A stretch of 64,000 bases of DNA, taken from contig NZ_CP075170.1 in the NCBI RefSeq assembly GCF_024399315.1, forward strand, positions 2,542,001 through 2,606,000, written 5' to 3'. Both the position numbers and the translations under genes were made by a program. This document shows, in pieces, positions 33,783 to 42,837 of the stretch. The DNA is from Chryseobacterium sp. MA9 (GTDB taxonomy: Bacteria > Bacteroidota > Bacteroidia > Flavobacteriales > Weeksellaceae). The first letter of the stretch is position 1. Every line of letters begins with the position of its first letter. The notes beneath the pieces are model-generated. The model did not search any database and was not told the DNA's origin. It saw only the letters and a list, made by a program, of their open reading frames with translations.

Positions 33783-34418
33783 TCATGTATTGGGTTGTGG
33801 CGTATATCGTAAATAGGGTTTTATTTCCGTCACTCCTTTTGGGAATATCTTCCGTGCTTCTTCTGTAGAAACCGCTGGCGGAACAATGACATCTTCTCCA
33901 TTTTCCCAGTTAACAGGAGTAGCTACGCGATAATTATCTACCAATTGTAAAGAATCAAGCACTCTAAGAATTTCATTGAAATTTCTGCCTGTAGAGGCAG
34001 GATAAGTGATGACCAGTCTTACTTTTTTAGAAGGATCAATAATCAGAAGAGAACGTACAGTAGCTGTAACAGAAGCATTCGGATGAATAAAATCATACAG
34101 CTCCGAAACTTTTCTGTCTTTATCAGCTATAATAGGAAAGAGTACATTGGTATTCTGAGTTTCATTAATATCTTTCACCCAGTTTTGATGATCCTCTACT
34201 CCATCTACACTCAAAGCAATTACTTTGGTTCCTCTGGCATCAAATTCAGACTGCAATTTTGCTGTATATCCCAGTTCTGTAGTGCATACCGGTGTATAAT
34301 CTGCAGGATGCGAAAACAGAATTCCCCAGGAATCTCCCAGATAGTTATAAAAATTGATATCACCTACAGATGACTCTGCCTGAAAGTTGGGTGCTGTATC
34401 TCCTAGTTTAATTGACAT
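33783..34418 (-). CDS. 1-Cys peroxiredoxin (Prx6 type)
   Basis: The 211-residue protein has the peroxidatic motif PADYTPVC with Thr42 and Cys45. No other cysteine occurs in the whole protein, so it is a 1-Cys enzyme that needs an outside reductant. The C-terminal extension with YRVATPVNWENGEDVI is typical of Prx6-like proteins. It reduces hydrogen peroxide and alkyl or lipid peroxides in the cytoplasm. An inverted repeat surrounds its promoter box and may be an operator for redox control. Confidence 0.94.
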   Translation of the reverse strand: MSIKLGDTAPNFQAESSVGDINFYNYLGDSWGILFSHPADYTPVCTTELGYTAKLQSEFDARGTKVIALSVDGVEDHQNWVKDINETQNTNVLFPIIADKDRKVSELYDFIHPNASVTATVRSLLIIDPSKKVRLVITYPASTGRNFNEILRVLDSLQLVDNYRVATPVNWENGEDVIVPPAVSTEEARKIFPKGVTEIKPYLRYTPQPNT

Positions 34419-34434
34419 AATGCGTTGCTTTTAT

Positions 34435-34455
34435 AGTCTACAAATTTAGTAGACT
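34435..34455 (-). promoter_or_regulatory. peroxiredoxin promoter inside a perfect inverted repeat
   Basis: AGTCTAC (34435-34441) and GTAGACT (34449-34455) are perfect 7-base arms. On the minus strand the -7 box TAAATTTG (34441-34448) lies in the centre. A repressor or activator binding here would contact the promoter directly. Confidence 0.55.
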
Positions 34456-34513
34456 TTTTTGGAACTGGCAAATTTTTTGATGAAAATTTATATCTTTAAT
34501 TAAAATTTTATTC

Positions 34514-35401
34514 ATGGAGAAGACTGGACTCAGGTATGTAGATCTTGTTTATAAAGTATTGGAAAACTGGTATGTGACATTTGCTGAGCTCACGCCTAAA
34601 CTTATTGTCGGAATTTTAGTGTTTACATTTTTCCTGATCACCAGTAAATATTTAAGCCAGGCAGCCGTAAAACTGTTCCACAAATTCTTCCCGAAGAGCC
34701 AAAAAGAGGGTTCATTAGTTACTTTAATCAGTATCTTCAGATTCCTGATCATGCTGATGGGGACCTTTATTGCCCTTGAAATAATGGGATTCAGCGGTTT
34801 TCTTTGGAAATTTATCGGAAGTCTGGGAGTTGCAGGGGTTATTGCCGGGGTTGCCTTGAAAGATCTTGTATCAAGTATTTTCTCCGGAATGCTGATTGGC
34901 ATTGACAAAGCCTATAAAGTTGGAGATTATATTACGATTGGAACACATTCCGGAACGGTACAGGAAATCGGGTTCTTAACGACCAAAATTCTTACTGATG
35001 ATGGGAAGAAGGCTTATATACCTAACCAGGTTGTTTTCAATGCTCCATTCTACAATATTACCGCTTCCCCACAGCGCAGGATTATTTTAAATTTTGAAAT
35101 TCCTGCTGATGAAGATATCAGTAAAGCACAGAAAGGAATTTTGGATGTGATTAAAAATCTTGACAATGTGGATAAATTAGACACCATAGAGGTAATCTTT
35201 ACAGATCTGAAACAAGGTGCATTTAATCTCCAGGTGAAGTTCTGGATAAAAGTAGGTGCTAACCTGGCCCAGGTAAGAAGTAAAGCTTATTTAGGTATTA
35301 AAGAGCGTTTCGATGTGGATAAAGTACAACTCGTAACGCCTACGAGTATCAGTATTACGAGTGGTGAAACTAATTTGCCGGAAAATCATCAGGATAAGTA
35401 A
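34514..35401 (+). CDS. MscS-family mechanosensitive channel
   Basis: The 295-residue protein has an N-terminal soluble stretch, then three hydrophobic segments (about residues 26-48, 72-95 and 100-130). The last contains the pore-lining pattern GVAGVIAGVALKDLVSSIFSG, followed by the beta-domain start KVGDYITIG. It releases solutes on membrane tension at osmotic downshock. No large extra domains are present, so it is the minimal MscS type. A terminator follows. Confidence 0.93.
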   Translation: MEKTGLRYVDLVYKVLENWYVTFAELTPKLIVGILVFTFFLITSKYLSQAAVKLFHKFFPKSQKEGSLVTLISIFRFLIMLMGTFIALEIMGFSGFLWKFIGSLGVAGVIAGVALKDLVSSIFSGMLIGIDKAYKVGDYITIGTHSGTVQEIGFLTTKILTDDGKKAYIPNQVVFNAPFYNITASPQRRIILNFEIPADEDISKAQKGILDVIKNLDNVDKLDTIEVIFTDLKQGAFNLQVKFWIKVGANLAQVRSKAYLGIKERFDVDKVQLVTPTSISITSGETNLPENHQDK

Positions 35402-35419
35402 AAAATAACATATGAAGAT

Positions 35420-35453
35420 AAAGACCACCTCAGTTTTGAAGTGGTCTTTATTT
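35420..35453 (+). terminator. rho-independent terminator after the MscS gene
   Basis: The stem AAAGACCAC (35420-35428) pairs with GTGGTCTTT (35441-35449), with a TC...GA inner pairing and a T-rich tail. Confidence 0.8.
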
Positions 35454-35596
35454 TATACTATAAATATAAAGGTTGAGTATCACAAAGCTTTTATATGATT
35501 TACAGGTTTAATTAGGTTTTCTACTATATCCATTTTTGGATTCAAATAGTTATTACATAATTTCTTACATTTATGAAAAGATCTTAACCACAAAAT

Positions 35597-36187
35597 ATGT
35601 CATCACAATCCAATTCATTTCTCCCTATTGAATCAAAAACTTCAAAAGGGCTTACTTTATTGATAAAGATGGTTGGCAGATCGTTTTTAATCATTACCCC
35701 TTTATCCGTTATAATAATGGCTATACTGGTATTGGATGCAAAAGAAATCTCTGTAGAAATAAAGATTATTTTAATTGGCCTTTTTACAGCAGTTGTGAGT
35801 TTATTTGCCTGGCTGATCACTCAGAAAACCAAAAAAAATACAACCACCCACATTATTGTTGATGAAAAGGGACTTCATCATTATTGCAACCGGGACATTT
35901 TACATTCCATATCGTATGCTGACCTTCATTCAAACTCTGAAAATGGCAAATATGATGTATTCCTGACTGAATATCATGAATCTGCTCCTAGTTTATGTAT
36001 TTATTTCTTTGAGCCGGCATTAAAAAAAATTATCAGTAAGTCTGTCAATTTAGATATTGATATGGTTATTAAAAATGGTAATTTATTACTTAAAAATTTT
36101 GTAAAAGGGATATTGATTTTCAGGCCGGATTTAAAAATTGCACCCAATGTCCTGGATCTTTTCAGACTGGAAGAATTCAATAAATAA
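35597..36187 (+). CDS. hypothetical membrane protein, two helices
   Basis: The 196-residue protein has two hydrophobic helices (about residues 29-48 and 56-77). A C-terminal region of about 115 residues follows, which looks like a small PH-like or cytoplasmic beta domain (HIIVDEKGLHHYC, SISYADLHSNSENGKYDVFL). I do not recognise the family. It is flanked by terminators on both sides, so it is probably monocistronic. A long antisense frame at its 5' end is a shadow. Confidence 0.7.
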   Translation: MSSQSNSFLPIESKTSKGLTLLIKMVGRSFLIITPLSVIIMAILVLDAKEISVEIKIILIGLFTAVVSLFAWLITQKTKKNTTTHIIVDEKGLHHYCNRDILHSISYADLHSNSENGKYDVFLTEYHESAPSLCIYFFEPALKKIISKSVNLDIDMVIKNGNLLLKNFVKGILIFRPDLKIAPNVLDLFRLEEFNK

Positions 36188-36229
36188 AATTATATTATTT
36201 CAAAGGCTAACCTTACAAAATAATAACAA

Positions 36230-36262
36230 AAAAAACCGCTCCAAAATGGAACGGTTTTTTAT
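36230..36262. terminator. bidirectional terminator between the 35597 gene and sucC
   Basis: The stem AAAAAACCG (36230-36238) pairs with CGGTTTTTT (36252-36260), with an inner TCCA/TGGA pair. T-runs are present on both strands. Confidence 0.82.
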
Positions 36263-36280
36263 TTATCTGAAAATTTTAGA

Positions 36281-37471
36281 CTAGGCTAAAACTTCTTTTA
36301 CTTTGTTTGCAGCTTCTTCTAAAGTAATTGCAGAGTGTACCGGAAGACCAGACTCGTCAATTAATTTTTTAGCTTCTACAGCGTTAGTTCCTTGTAATCT
36401 TACGATCAATGGAACCGGAAGGCTACCCATTGCTTTATAAGCGTCTACAACTCCCTGAGCAACTCTGTCACATCTTACAATACCTCCAAAGATGTTAATC
36501 AAAATAGCTTTTACGTTTGGATCTCTTAGGATGATTCCAAAAGCAGTCTGTACTCTCTGAGCATCAGCAGTACCTCCTACATCAAGGAAGTTAGCAGGGT
36601 TACCACCTGATAATTTGATGATATCCATAGTTGCCATTGCAAGACCAGCTCCGTTTACCATACAAGCAACGTTACCATCTAGTTTTACGAAGTTAAGACC
36701 AGCTTCACCAGCTTCTACATCCATTGGATCTTCTTCTCTTGTATCTCTAAGTTCAGCTAAGTCTTTGTGACGGAACAATGAGTTGTCATCTAAAGTTACT
36801 TTAGCATCTACAGCGATAATCTTATTATCAGAAGTTTTTAATACCGGGTTGATTTCGAAAAGAGAAGCATCAATTCCTGTATAAGCATTGTAAAGAGATG
36901 AAATAAATTTCACAAATTCTTTGAATGCGTTTCCTTCAAGACCTAGATTGAAAGCAATTTTTCTAGCCTGGAACCCTTGAAGACCAATAGCCGGATCAAT
37001 AAGTTCGTTGTGGATCAAATGAGGAGTTACTTCAGCAACGTGCTCAATATCCATACCACCTTCAGTAGAATATACGATTGTATTTTTCCCTTCAGCTCTA
37101 TCTAAAAGAATAGAAACATAAAATTCTTTAGTTTCAGATTCTCCTGGATAATAAACATCTTCTGCAACCAAAACAGAGTGTACTTTTTTACCTTCAGCAG
37201 AAGTTTGAGGAGTTACCAACTGCATACCGATGATATTCTGAGCGTTTTCTTTAAGTTTATCCATGTTTGGAGAAAACTTAACACCCCCACCTTTACCACG
37301 ACCACCTGCGTGAATCTGTGCTTTTACAACCCAAGCCTGTGCTCCGGTTTCAGCAGTCAATTTTTCAGCAGCTGCTACAGCTTCATCTACGTTGTTTGCA
37401 ACGAAACCACGTTGGATAGCTACTCCATACTTTGATAAAATCTCTTTTGATTGATACTCGTGAAGATTCAT
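36281..37471 (-). CDS. sucC: succinyl-CoA ligase, beta subunit
   Basis: SucC with SucD makes ATP or GTP from succinyl-CoA in the TCA cycle. The 396-residue protein has the N-terminal ATP-grasp region (MNLHEYQSKEILSKYGV, HAGGRGKGGGVK) and the C-terminal ligase domain with GGNPANFLDVGG and NIFGGIVRCDRVAQG. The length is normal. sucD is not adjacent, so it must be elsewhere, unlike the sucCD pair of many bacteria. Low codon diversity suggests high expression. Confidence 0.97.
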   Translation of the reverse strand: MNLHEYQSKEILSKYGVAIQRGFVANNVDEAVAAAEKLTAETGAQAWVVKAQIHAGGRGKGGGVKFSPNMDKLKENAQNIIGMQLVTPQTSAEGKKVHSVLVAEDVYYPGESETKEFYVSILLDRAEGKNTIVYSTEGGMDIEHVAEVTPHLIHNELIDPAIGLQGFQARKIAFNLGLEGNAFKEFVKFISSLYNAYTGIDASLFEINPVLKTSDNKIIAVDAKVTLDDNSLFRHKDLAELRDTREEDPMDVEAGEAGLNFVKLDGNVACMVNGAGLAMATMDIIKLSGGNPANFLDVGGTADAQRVQTAFGIILRDPNVKAILINIFGGIVRCDRVAQGVVDAYKAMGSLPVPLIVRLQGTNAVEAKKLIDESGLPVHSAITLEEAANKVKEVLA

Positions 37472-37509
37472 ATTATTTTTATTATTTTATTTTAATATTT
37501 AAAGGTTGA

Positions 37510-37517
37510 CAAATTTA
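37510..37517 (-). promoter_or_regulatory. -7 promoter box of sucC
   Basis: On the minus strand this reads TAAATTTG, with a TTG 19 bases further upstream. This is a good match to the Bacteroidota -33/-7 arrangement. Confidence 0.65.
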
Positions 37518-37602
37518 CTAAAAAGACATGGAAGTTCAAGTTTATTGACTTAAAAATTAAAGTCTGATGGACTTGATTTTTAACATATCATTCAATTTTC
37601 CT

Positions 37603-38880
37603 TTATTCTTCCGCTAATTTCTCAGACTGAGATCCGATAAACGGAATTTTAGGAGCCAGGAAATACCCTGTGAGACTCGCAAATAATATCGGCACAAAAT
37701 AGGTAAATCCGGTAAGTGTACCAAGGATAATTGTAGTACTCATCGGAGTTCTTGTCACACAGGCATTAATAGCCGCCATGCAGCTTACAATTGCTAACGT
37801 AGTATCTACTGCCGGAAATAAATTGTGGATAATCAATCCCAATGTTGTTCCTACAAAAAACAGAGGAATAATAAATCCTCCTCTCCATCCGGAAGTCACT
37901 GTAACAGCAATGGCCAGTATTTTAAAAACAAGAATCAGGATTAAAAAATTCAATCCGAAATTACCTCCGATCAACTGATTGATCTCGTTATGTCCAAAGT
38001 ATCTTGTAATGGGAAAATTATACGCGATAATTCCTAAAATGATTCCTCCCGCCAACGTTTTAATGTAAATCGGAAATTTTCTGTATTCAAAAACTTTCTT
38101 GAAAAATTTGACTACAAAAATGAAAATCCACCCAAATAAAGTGCCTACAATTCCAAAGGCAGTAGCATAAGCAAAATCATACACTCCAGTATAATGATAA
38201 GCTTTCAGATCCCAGGTTGCCCCAATTCCCAAGTGGATAATCAATGCAAACATCAGATAACTGAAACAACTTGCTACCAGTGCGGGAATAATGGCTTTAT
38301 AATATTCCACAGCATGTTTATGATGTAATATTTCCAGAGAAAAAAGACTTCCGCCAAGCGGTGCACCAAATAATGCGGTAAAACCGGAAGCCATCCCGGC
38401 AATACTCAAAGACCTTAGCTCTTCACCTTTCAACCTGAAAATTTTCCCTAGCCAGGTTCCGGTAGAACCAGTTACCTGTACCAAAGGCGCTTCTGGACCT
38501 AAACTTCCCCCAGATGCTACACAAAAAAGAGAAGAAAGGATCATCGAAGGATTATTCTTTGGCTCCAGTTTTCCCTTATTGAATCTGATGTTATTAACAA
38601 TCAGATGAATTTCTCCCGGATCTCCAATAAAATGGATCACCAGTCCGGCCAGCAAACCGCAGATTGCCATTGTTGGAATCACCTGCCAGCCCTGAAATTC
38701 AGCTAAAAATTCTGTAAAATGTTCCAGTACGATCCAATACCCTCCGGCAATGATACCGCCCACGAGACCTGTAACAGCCCACATAAAGAAAGTTCGGCTG
38801 AACACAAACGGATTGAATCTGATAGGCTGATCTAAAAGATTGAATGTTCGTATTAACCGTCTTCTTCTGTTAATCTTCAT
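37603..38880 (-). CDS. ClC-family chloride channel or antiporter
   Basis: The 425-residue polytopic protein shows ClC motifs: SLGPEAPLVQ, in which the Glu of GPE aligns with the gating glutamate of GREGP in typical ClCs, and GWRGGFIIPLFFVGTTLG for the anion-site GxFxP region. The variant GPEAP motif marks a divergent bacterial subgroup. The protein lacks CBS domains. It probably moves chloride or a similar anion across the inner membrane. It is convergent with nothing and lies 132 bases from sucC in the same direction. Confidence 0.9.
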   Translation of the reverse strand: MKINRRRRLIRTFNLLDQPIRFNPFVFSRTFFMWAVTGLVGGIIAGGYWIVLEHFTEFLAEFQGWQVIPTMAICGLLAGLVIHFIGDPGEIHLIVNNIRFNKGKLEPKNNPSMILSSLFCVASGGSLGPEAPLVQVTGSTGTWLGKIFRLKGEELRSLSIAGMASGFTALFGAPLGGSLFSLEILHHKHAVEYYKAIIPALVASCFSYLMFALIIHLGIGATWDLKAYHYTGVYDFAYATAFGIVGTLFGWIFIFVVKFFKKVFEYRKFPIYIKTLAGGIILGIIAYNFPITRYFGHNEINQLIGGNFGLNFLILILVFKILAIAVTVTSGWRGGFIIPLFFVGTTLGLIIHNLFPAVDTTLAIVSCMAAINACVTRTPMSTTIILGTLTGFTYFVPILFASLTGYFLAPKIPFIGSQSEKLAEE

Positions 38881-38959
38881 TTTAATTTATTTTAAACAGT
38901 AAAAGAACCTTATCATTTATCTTTACTGACTATTACAGCTTTTACAATATGTGTGTTAT

Positions 38960-39640
38960 TTATTCAAATCTTAATACAATTGGCTGTGCAAAGGCTTGTA
39001 GAATTGGTTTTTTATTATAAATCAAAGGCTTTTCCAAACCGCCAATAGCATACAGGAACAATGCACTGATGATATTGAATTCCGTATCAGATCCACTATA
39101 TTTTACTTTTTTGAACTTCCCATCCACATCAATTGTAAAATTCAATTTACAACGATAGATTCCTCCGTCAAAATCTTCTATTAAATAAACAGGAAAGTTA
39201 ACCGTCAATTGTTTTTTCAACTCAGCAAGCTGTTGATAATTTTCAACCTCGGCTATATCTATAAATTTATTTTTTACTTCTTCCGGAGGGGTAGTTCCTG
39301 CTTGAGGTACATTGTTTTCGGTTTGTATTCCGTTTGTTGCTTTAAATGAAATACCTGGATCTATTTTTCCGATTACTACCTCTTTGTCATAGACGCTTTG
39401 ATACAAATCTTTCAGATCTTTTAATTTCTCACCATAAAAACGTCTGTACTTTTGTCCATATAAAACTCCATCTTTTTTGTAATCATAGCGCTTAATACTA
39501 TCGGAAAAACGCTTTCGTATATTTTTTACCTCTGTTAAAATGTTTTCATTTAACAATTTCTTCCCTTGTGCATGTATTTTTTGAACACTTATAAAAGAGA
39601 TCATAAGGGTAATAAAAAATGATAAAAACCGATGGTTCAT
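38960..39640 (-). CDS. exported hypothetical protein
   Basis: The 226-residue protein has a signal peptide (MNHRFLSFFITLMISFISVQKIHAQ). The middle is charged. The last about 75 residues (YRCKLNFTIDVDGKFKKVKY through PIVLRFE) resemble a TonB-C-terminal-like energy-coupling fold by strand pattern. I do not assign a function. It lies downstream of the mvaA operon on the same strand with a 69-base gap. Confidence 0.7.
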   Translation of the reverse strand: MNHRFLSFFITLMISFISVQKIHAQGKKLLNENILTEVKNIRKRFSDSIKRYDYKKDGVLYGQKYRRFYGEKLKDLKDLYQSVYDKEVVIGKIDPGISFKATNGIQTENNVPQAGTTPPEEVKNKFIDIAEVENYQQLAELKKQLTVNFPVYLIEDFDGGIYRCKLNFTIDVDGKFKKVKYSGSDTEFNIISALFLYAIGGLEKPLIYNKKPILQAFAQPIVLRFE

Positions 39641-39709
39641 AGTTTGATTTTTCGGTAAACAATCTACATAAAATATTGCAAATCTTCTTTGTTCACCTGA
39701 ATTTCAAGA

Positions 39710-40096
39710 TTAAATTCTATTCTTTGCAAAATAAAAAATAAGCATTCCCCAACTTAAGATCATCATCAGACCTCCAAGCGGGGTAATAGGCCCTAAGAAT
39801 TTAAGATTCATTCCCAGATAATCCTGCATGCTTAAGAAATAGATGCTTACTGAGAATAAAAGTGTTCCTGCAATCATCAAAATGGAAGTCCATTTTTCAG
39901 CTGAAGTTTCAAATTTTAAGATATATCCTATGATCAGCAGAAAAAAAGCTGCATACATCTGATATCTTACGCCTGTTTCAAAACTTTCCAGTCTTTCCAC
40001 TGCTAATATTTTCTTTAAAGCGTGTGCTCCGAATGCACCCAGGATTACAGAAACCATTCCGTAAACTGCTCCAAAAACTAAAGTAATTGTTTTCAT
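39710..40096 (-). CDS. DUF423 (YgdD-type) membrane protein
   Basis: The 128-residue protein has four hydrophobic helices and the family opening AVYGMVSVILGAFGAHALKK, ending in a LGGLMMILSWGMLIFYF helix. DUF423 proteins are small inner-membrane proteins of unknown role. It starts one base after the end of the gene at 40098 and is the last of the mvaA operon. Confidence 0.9.
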   Translation of the reverse strand: MKTITLVFGAVYGMVSVILGAFGAHALKKILAVERLESFETGVRYQMYAAFFLLIIGYILKFETSAEKWTSILMIAGTLLFSVSIYFLSMQDYLGMNLKFLGPITPLGGLMMILSWGMLIFYFAKNRI

Positions 40097-40097
40097 T

Positions 40098-41186
40098 TTA
40101 TAACTCTTCTAATTCTAGGGTTAAATATTTTTTTGTTTTATCGTCCTGCCATGTTCCCGAAATTCTACTTCCATTCATATCTGCTTCTACAAAAGCTCTG
40201 GGGATCCATTGGCTTGCAGCTTCATCATAATGATCATTTTCTGTGATAGAGATATGATTACCTTTCATTTTTCCATCCCATGGTATCAGCTTTTTATTTT
40301 TATCATACCAGTAGAATGCATTGAAAGAACTTGTATCATTAGCATCTGCATATTTGTAGAAACGGGTAACGAAGACGGTAATAGGATATTTCCCATCTAT
40401 TTTTCCTTTGTAAAGCTTATTCCTGAAACTGGTTTTATCTGTTTTTCCAGAACCGGAAATTAAATTTCTAGCGTAAGGACTCCAGTATTTTTCCAGCTCC
40501 TTGTAAGAAAATTCTATTTCATGACTGCCAAGTTCATCCAAAGCCCTCATCGCATGATTGGAGCATCTTCCGGCAACAAAAGTCAGCTTATTTTTTCCGA
40601 AGAAATATCTGATATCTTCTAAAGTATGTTCTGTAAAGCAGTCTTCATAAATAGCAATCTGATCTTGAGTCTCCTCTGCAGGATTTTTCTCAGCTTTCAA
40701 CTTGGCAAGAAAATCAGAAATTCTCTTCTTTATTCTTTTCTGAATGATACTTTCAACAATTTTCACTGAATTGGGTTGAAATAAATCTTCTGCATTGATG
40801 AAATTTCCCGTTCTCAGATCAAAATTTTTCCAGTCGGCAAATTCTTCCGGATATGCTCCCGAAGCTTCCCCATGCATTCCTATTGTCAGAATATTCTCAG
40901 GAGTTTCCAACTTCTCCCAATCATAAAAATAAACATAATTGGAATAAGAGTTGGTTGCCGTAGAGGCGAGTTTAAAAGGGTTCCCACCAGAATTCGGGAT
41001 ATATTCCAGTTCGTTTACCTGGAGAAATGTATTAATCTTATTGGCTACAGCCGGATTTCCTGCATAGGAAACAACTGGAAATACAAAATTTTCAGATTTT
41101 GGTTGTAAATCTTGTATTTTCAATTCTTTCTGCTGCGAAAAACTTAACCCGGAAATCAATAAGAAAAATACAATACTCTTTTTCAT
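40098..41186 (-). CDS. exported protein, DUF3298/RsiV-like region
   Basis: The 362-residue protein has a signal peptide (MKKSIVFFLLISGLSFSQ). Residues about 85-130 (ILTIGMHGEASGAYPEEFAD, FDLRTGNFINAEDLF) match the pattern of DUF3298/RsiV-like domains. The C-terminal part is beta-rich and charged. No catalytic motif is apparent. Its start codon shares a base with the stop of the 55-residue gene upstream (TAATG), so translation is coupled. Confidence 0.75.
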   Translation of the reverse strand: MKKSIVFFLLISGLSFSQQKELKIQDLQPKSENFVFPVVSYAGNPAVANKINTFLQVNELEYIPNSGGNPFKLASTATNSYSNYVYFYDWEKLETPENILTIGMHGEASGAYPEEFADWKNFDLRTGNFINAEDLFQPNSVKIVESIIQKRIKKRISDFLAKLKAEKNPAEETQDQIAIYEDCFTEHTLEDIRYFFGKNKLTFVAGRCSNHAMRALDELGSHEIEFSYKELEKYWSPYARNLISGSGKTDKTSFRNKLYKGKIDGKYPITVFVTRFYKYADANDTSSFNAFYWYDKNKKLIPWDGKMKGNHISITENDHYDEAASQWIPRAFVEADMNGSRISGTWQDDKTKKYLTLELEEL

Positions 41187-41353
41187 TATTTTGATTTTAA
41201 GTACATTAAAATGAACTTGGCAACCAATGTAGAAATCCCCAGTATGATAAACATATTGGCGAATCTTTTGGAGCTTCTGAAACCTTCATTGTTTGTTTTC
41301 TTCAGAAAAAATCCAAAAAGAAGGAATACAATGGGTAAAATGATCTGTAACAT
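41186..41353 (-). CDS. 55-residue two-helix membrane protein
   Basis: The small ORF starts at an ATG at 41353, which shares its A with the TAA of mvaA. It ends in a TAA at 41186-41188 that shares a base with the ATG of the next gene. The product (MLQIILPIVFLLFGFFLKKT, charged loop NNEGFRSSKR, helix FANMFIILGISTLVAKFILM) has two hydrophobic helices. The perfect stop-start overlaps on both sides strongly suggest a real coupled gene. Its function is unknown. Confidence 0.75.
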   Translation of the reverse strand: MLQIILPIVFLLFGFFLKKTNNEGFRSSKRFANMFIILGISTLVAKFILMYLKSK

Positions 41354-42681
41354 TAGTGTCCTCTCATTCTGTTAAATTCATTGATCACCTCATGGTGGCT
41401 CACTGTCTTATCTTTAAAATAAGTTACAAAGTGCTGCTTTTCTGCTTCGGTAGCTCCCAATTGGTTCAGAATATTCAATAAGTGCATTTTCATATGTCCT
41501 TTCTGAATTCCCGTGGTTACCAGAGAACGTAAAGCTCCAAAGTTTTGTGCAAGCCCTGAAACTGCCAGAATACTCATCAGTTCCTGTGCAGAAGGTTTTC
41601 CAAGAAGAGCCAAAGAGAATTTTACCAAAGGGTGAAGGTTTGTAAGCCCCCCTACTACTCCAACAGAAATAGGTAGATCAATCCAGAATCTGAAAACACC
41701 GTTATCTGTTGTACAATGTGTCAAAGATCTGTATTGTCCGTCTCTAGCAGCATACGCATGTGCACAGGCTTCTGTAGCTCTGAAATCATTTCCGGTAGCA
41801 ATTACAACTGCGTCTACCCCGTTCATTACTCCTTTATTATGAGTAGTTGCACGATAAGGCTCAATTTCTGCAATGGTAACTGCCTGTTTGAATTTATAAG
41901 CAAATTCTTCAGGAGAAATTCCGCTGTCATCTTTTAAATCTTCCATTTTACAGGAAACCTCAGCTCTTACGATACAGTCAGGGGTAAAGTTGGAAAGGAT
42001 ATTCATTACAATCTGCAATGAATTCTTTTCTTCCTGAGTAAAATCTTCGCTGGTAGCCACTTCCTGTCTCAGTGTTTTTCCAAACTGCTCAAGACATGAA
42101 TTGATAAAGTTCGCTCCCATTGAATCTACTGTATCAAAGCTTGCTTTCAGTTGATAGTAGTTTGGCATCTCTGCTGTTTTATCTACCAGACTGATATTAA
42201 GAATACCTCCGCCACGTTTTCTCATGTTGGATGTAATATCTTCTGTTGCTTCAAATAATTTCTTCTTTAAATTGAAATTAAAGAAATGTAATAATTTGTG
42301 AGGTTCAACATTAAAAATGAAGTGGGTATGCCCCAGTTTCTCGGTATTGATAATGGTTGTTTTGAAACCACCTTTGTCTATCCAGAATTTAGCAGCTTTT
42401 GAAGCAGCAGCAACTACTGAACTTTCTTCAACGGCCATTGGAAGTGCCACAAGCTTCCCATCAATTAAAAAGTTCGGAGCAATTCCGTAAGGCATATAAA
42501 AATTGGAGATGGTGTTTTCAGAAAATTCTTCGTGAAGCTTCTGAAGATCTGCATCATCGTTCCAGTATTGTTTTAATATATTTTGATACTCTTGGTTTCC
42601 TTCAAGATATTCGTTTACGAGCCATTCGATTTTCCCTTGCTTTGGAAGTTTGGAAAAACCTTCAATTGGTTTATGATTCAT
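41353..42681 (-). CDS. mvaA: class II HMG-CoA reductase
   Basis: The ATG at 42681 gives 442 residues, similar to degradative-type (class II) enzymes. The HMG-CoA site EESSVVAAASKAAKF lies near residues 85-98, the catalytic Lys motif RATTHNKGVMNGVDAVVIAT follows, and a late His is in the KDKTVSHHEV tail. The enzyme reduces HMG-CoA to mevalonate, the entry to isoprenoids, which flavobacteria make by the mevalonate route. It leads an operon with three small or unknown membrane/exported proteins coupled by start-stop overlaps. Confidence 0.93.
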   Translation of the reverse strand: MNHKPIEGFSKLPKQGKIEWLVNEYLEGNQEYQNILKQYWNDDADLQKLHEEFSENTISNFYMPYGIAPNFLIDGKLVALPMAVEESSVVAAASKAAKFWIDKGGFKTTIINTEKLGHTHFIFNVEPHKLLHFFNFNLKKKLFEATEDITSNMRKRGGGILNISLVDKTAEMPNYYQLKASFDTVDSMGANFINSCLEQFGKTLRQEVATSEDFTQEEKNSLQIVMNILSNFTPDCIVRAEVSCKMEDLKDDSGISPEEFAYKFKQAVTIAEIEPYRATTHNKGVMNGVDAVVIATGNDFRATEACAHAYAARDGQYRSLTHCTTDNGVFRFWIDLPISVGVVGGLTNLHPLVKFSLALLGKPSAQELMSILAVSGLAQNFGALRSLVTTGIQKGHMKMHLLNILNQLGATEAEKQHFVTYFKDKTVSHHEVINEFNRMRGH

Positions 42682-42778
42682 GATATAAACTTTAATGAGC
42701 CGTAAATATAATGATTTTGAGACTCTTTTTTGTTGATAACTTCTATGAAAAAATGTTGACATTTATCAATTTTGGAAC

Positions 42779-42786
42779 TAAATTTG
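42779..42786 (+). promoter_or_regulatory. -7 promoter box of the radical SAM repair gene
   Basis: TAAATTTG has a TTG (42756-42758) 20 bases upstream, matching the Bacteroidota arrangement. The ATG at 42838 is 51 bases downstream. Confidence 0.65.
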
Positions 42787-42837
42787 AACAAAATTAAAAC
42801 ACATTTATGATACAAGATATATCAAACTCTTAAAAAT

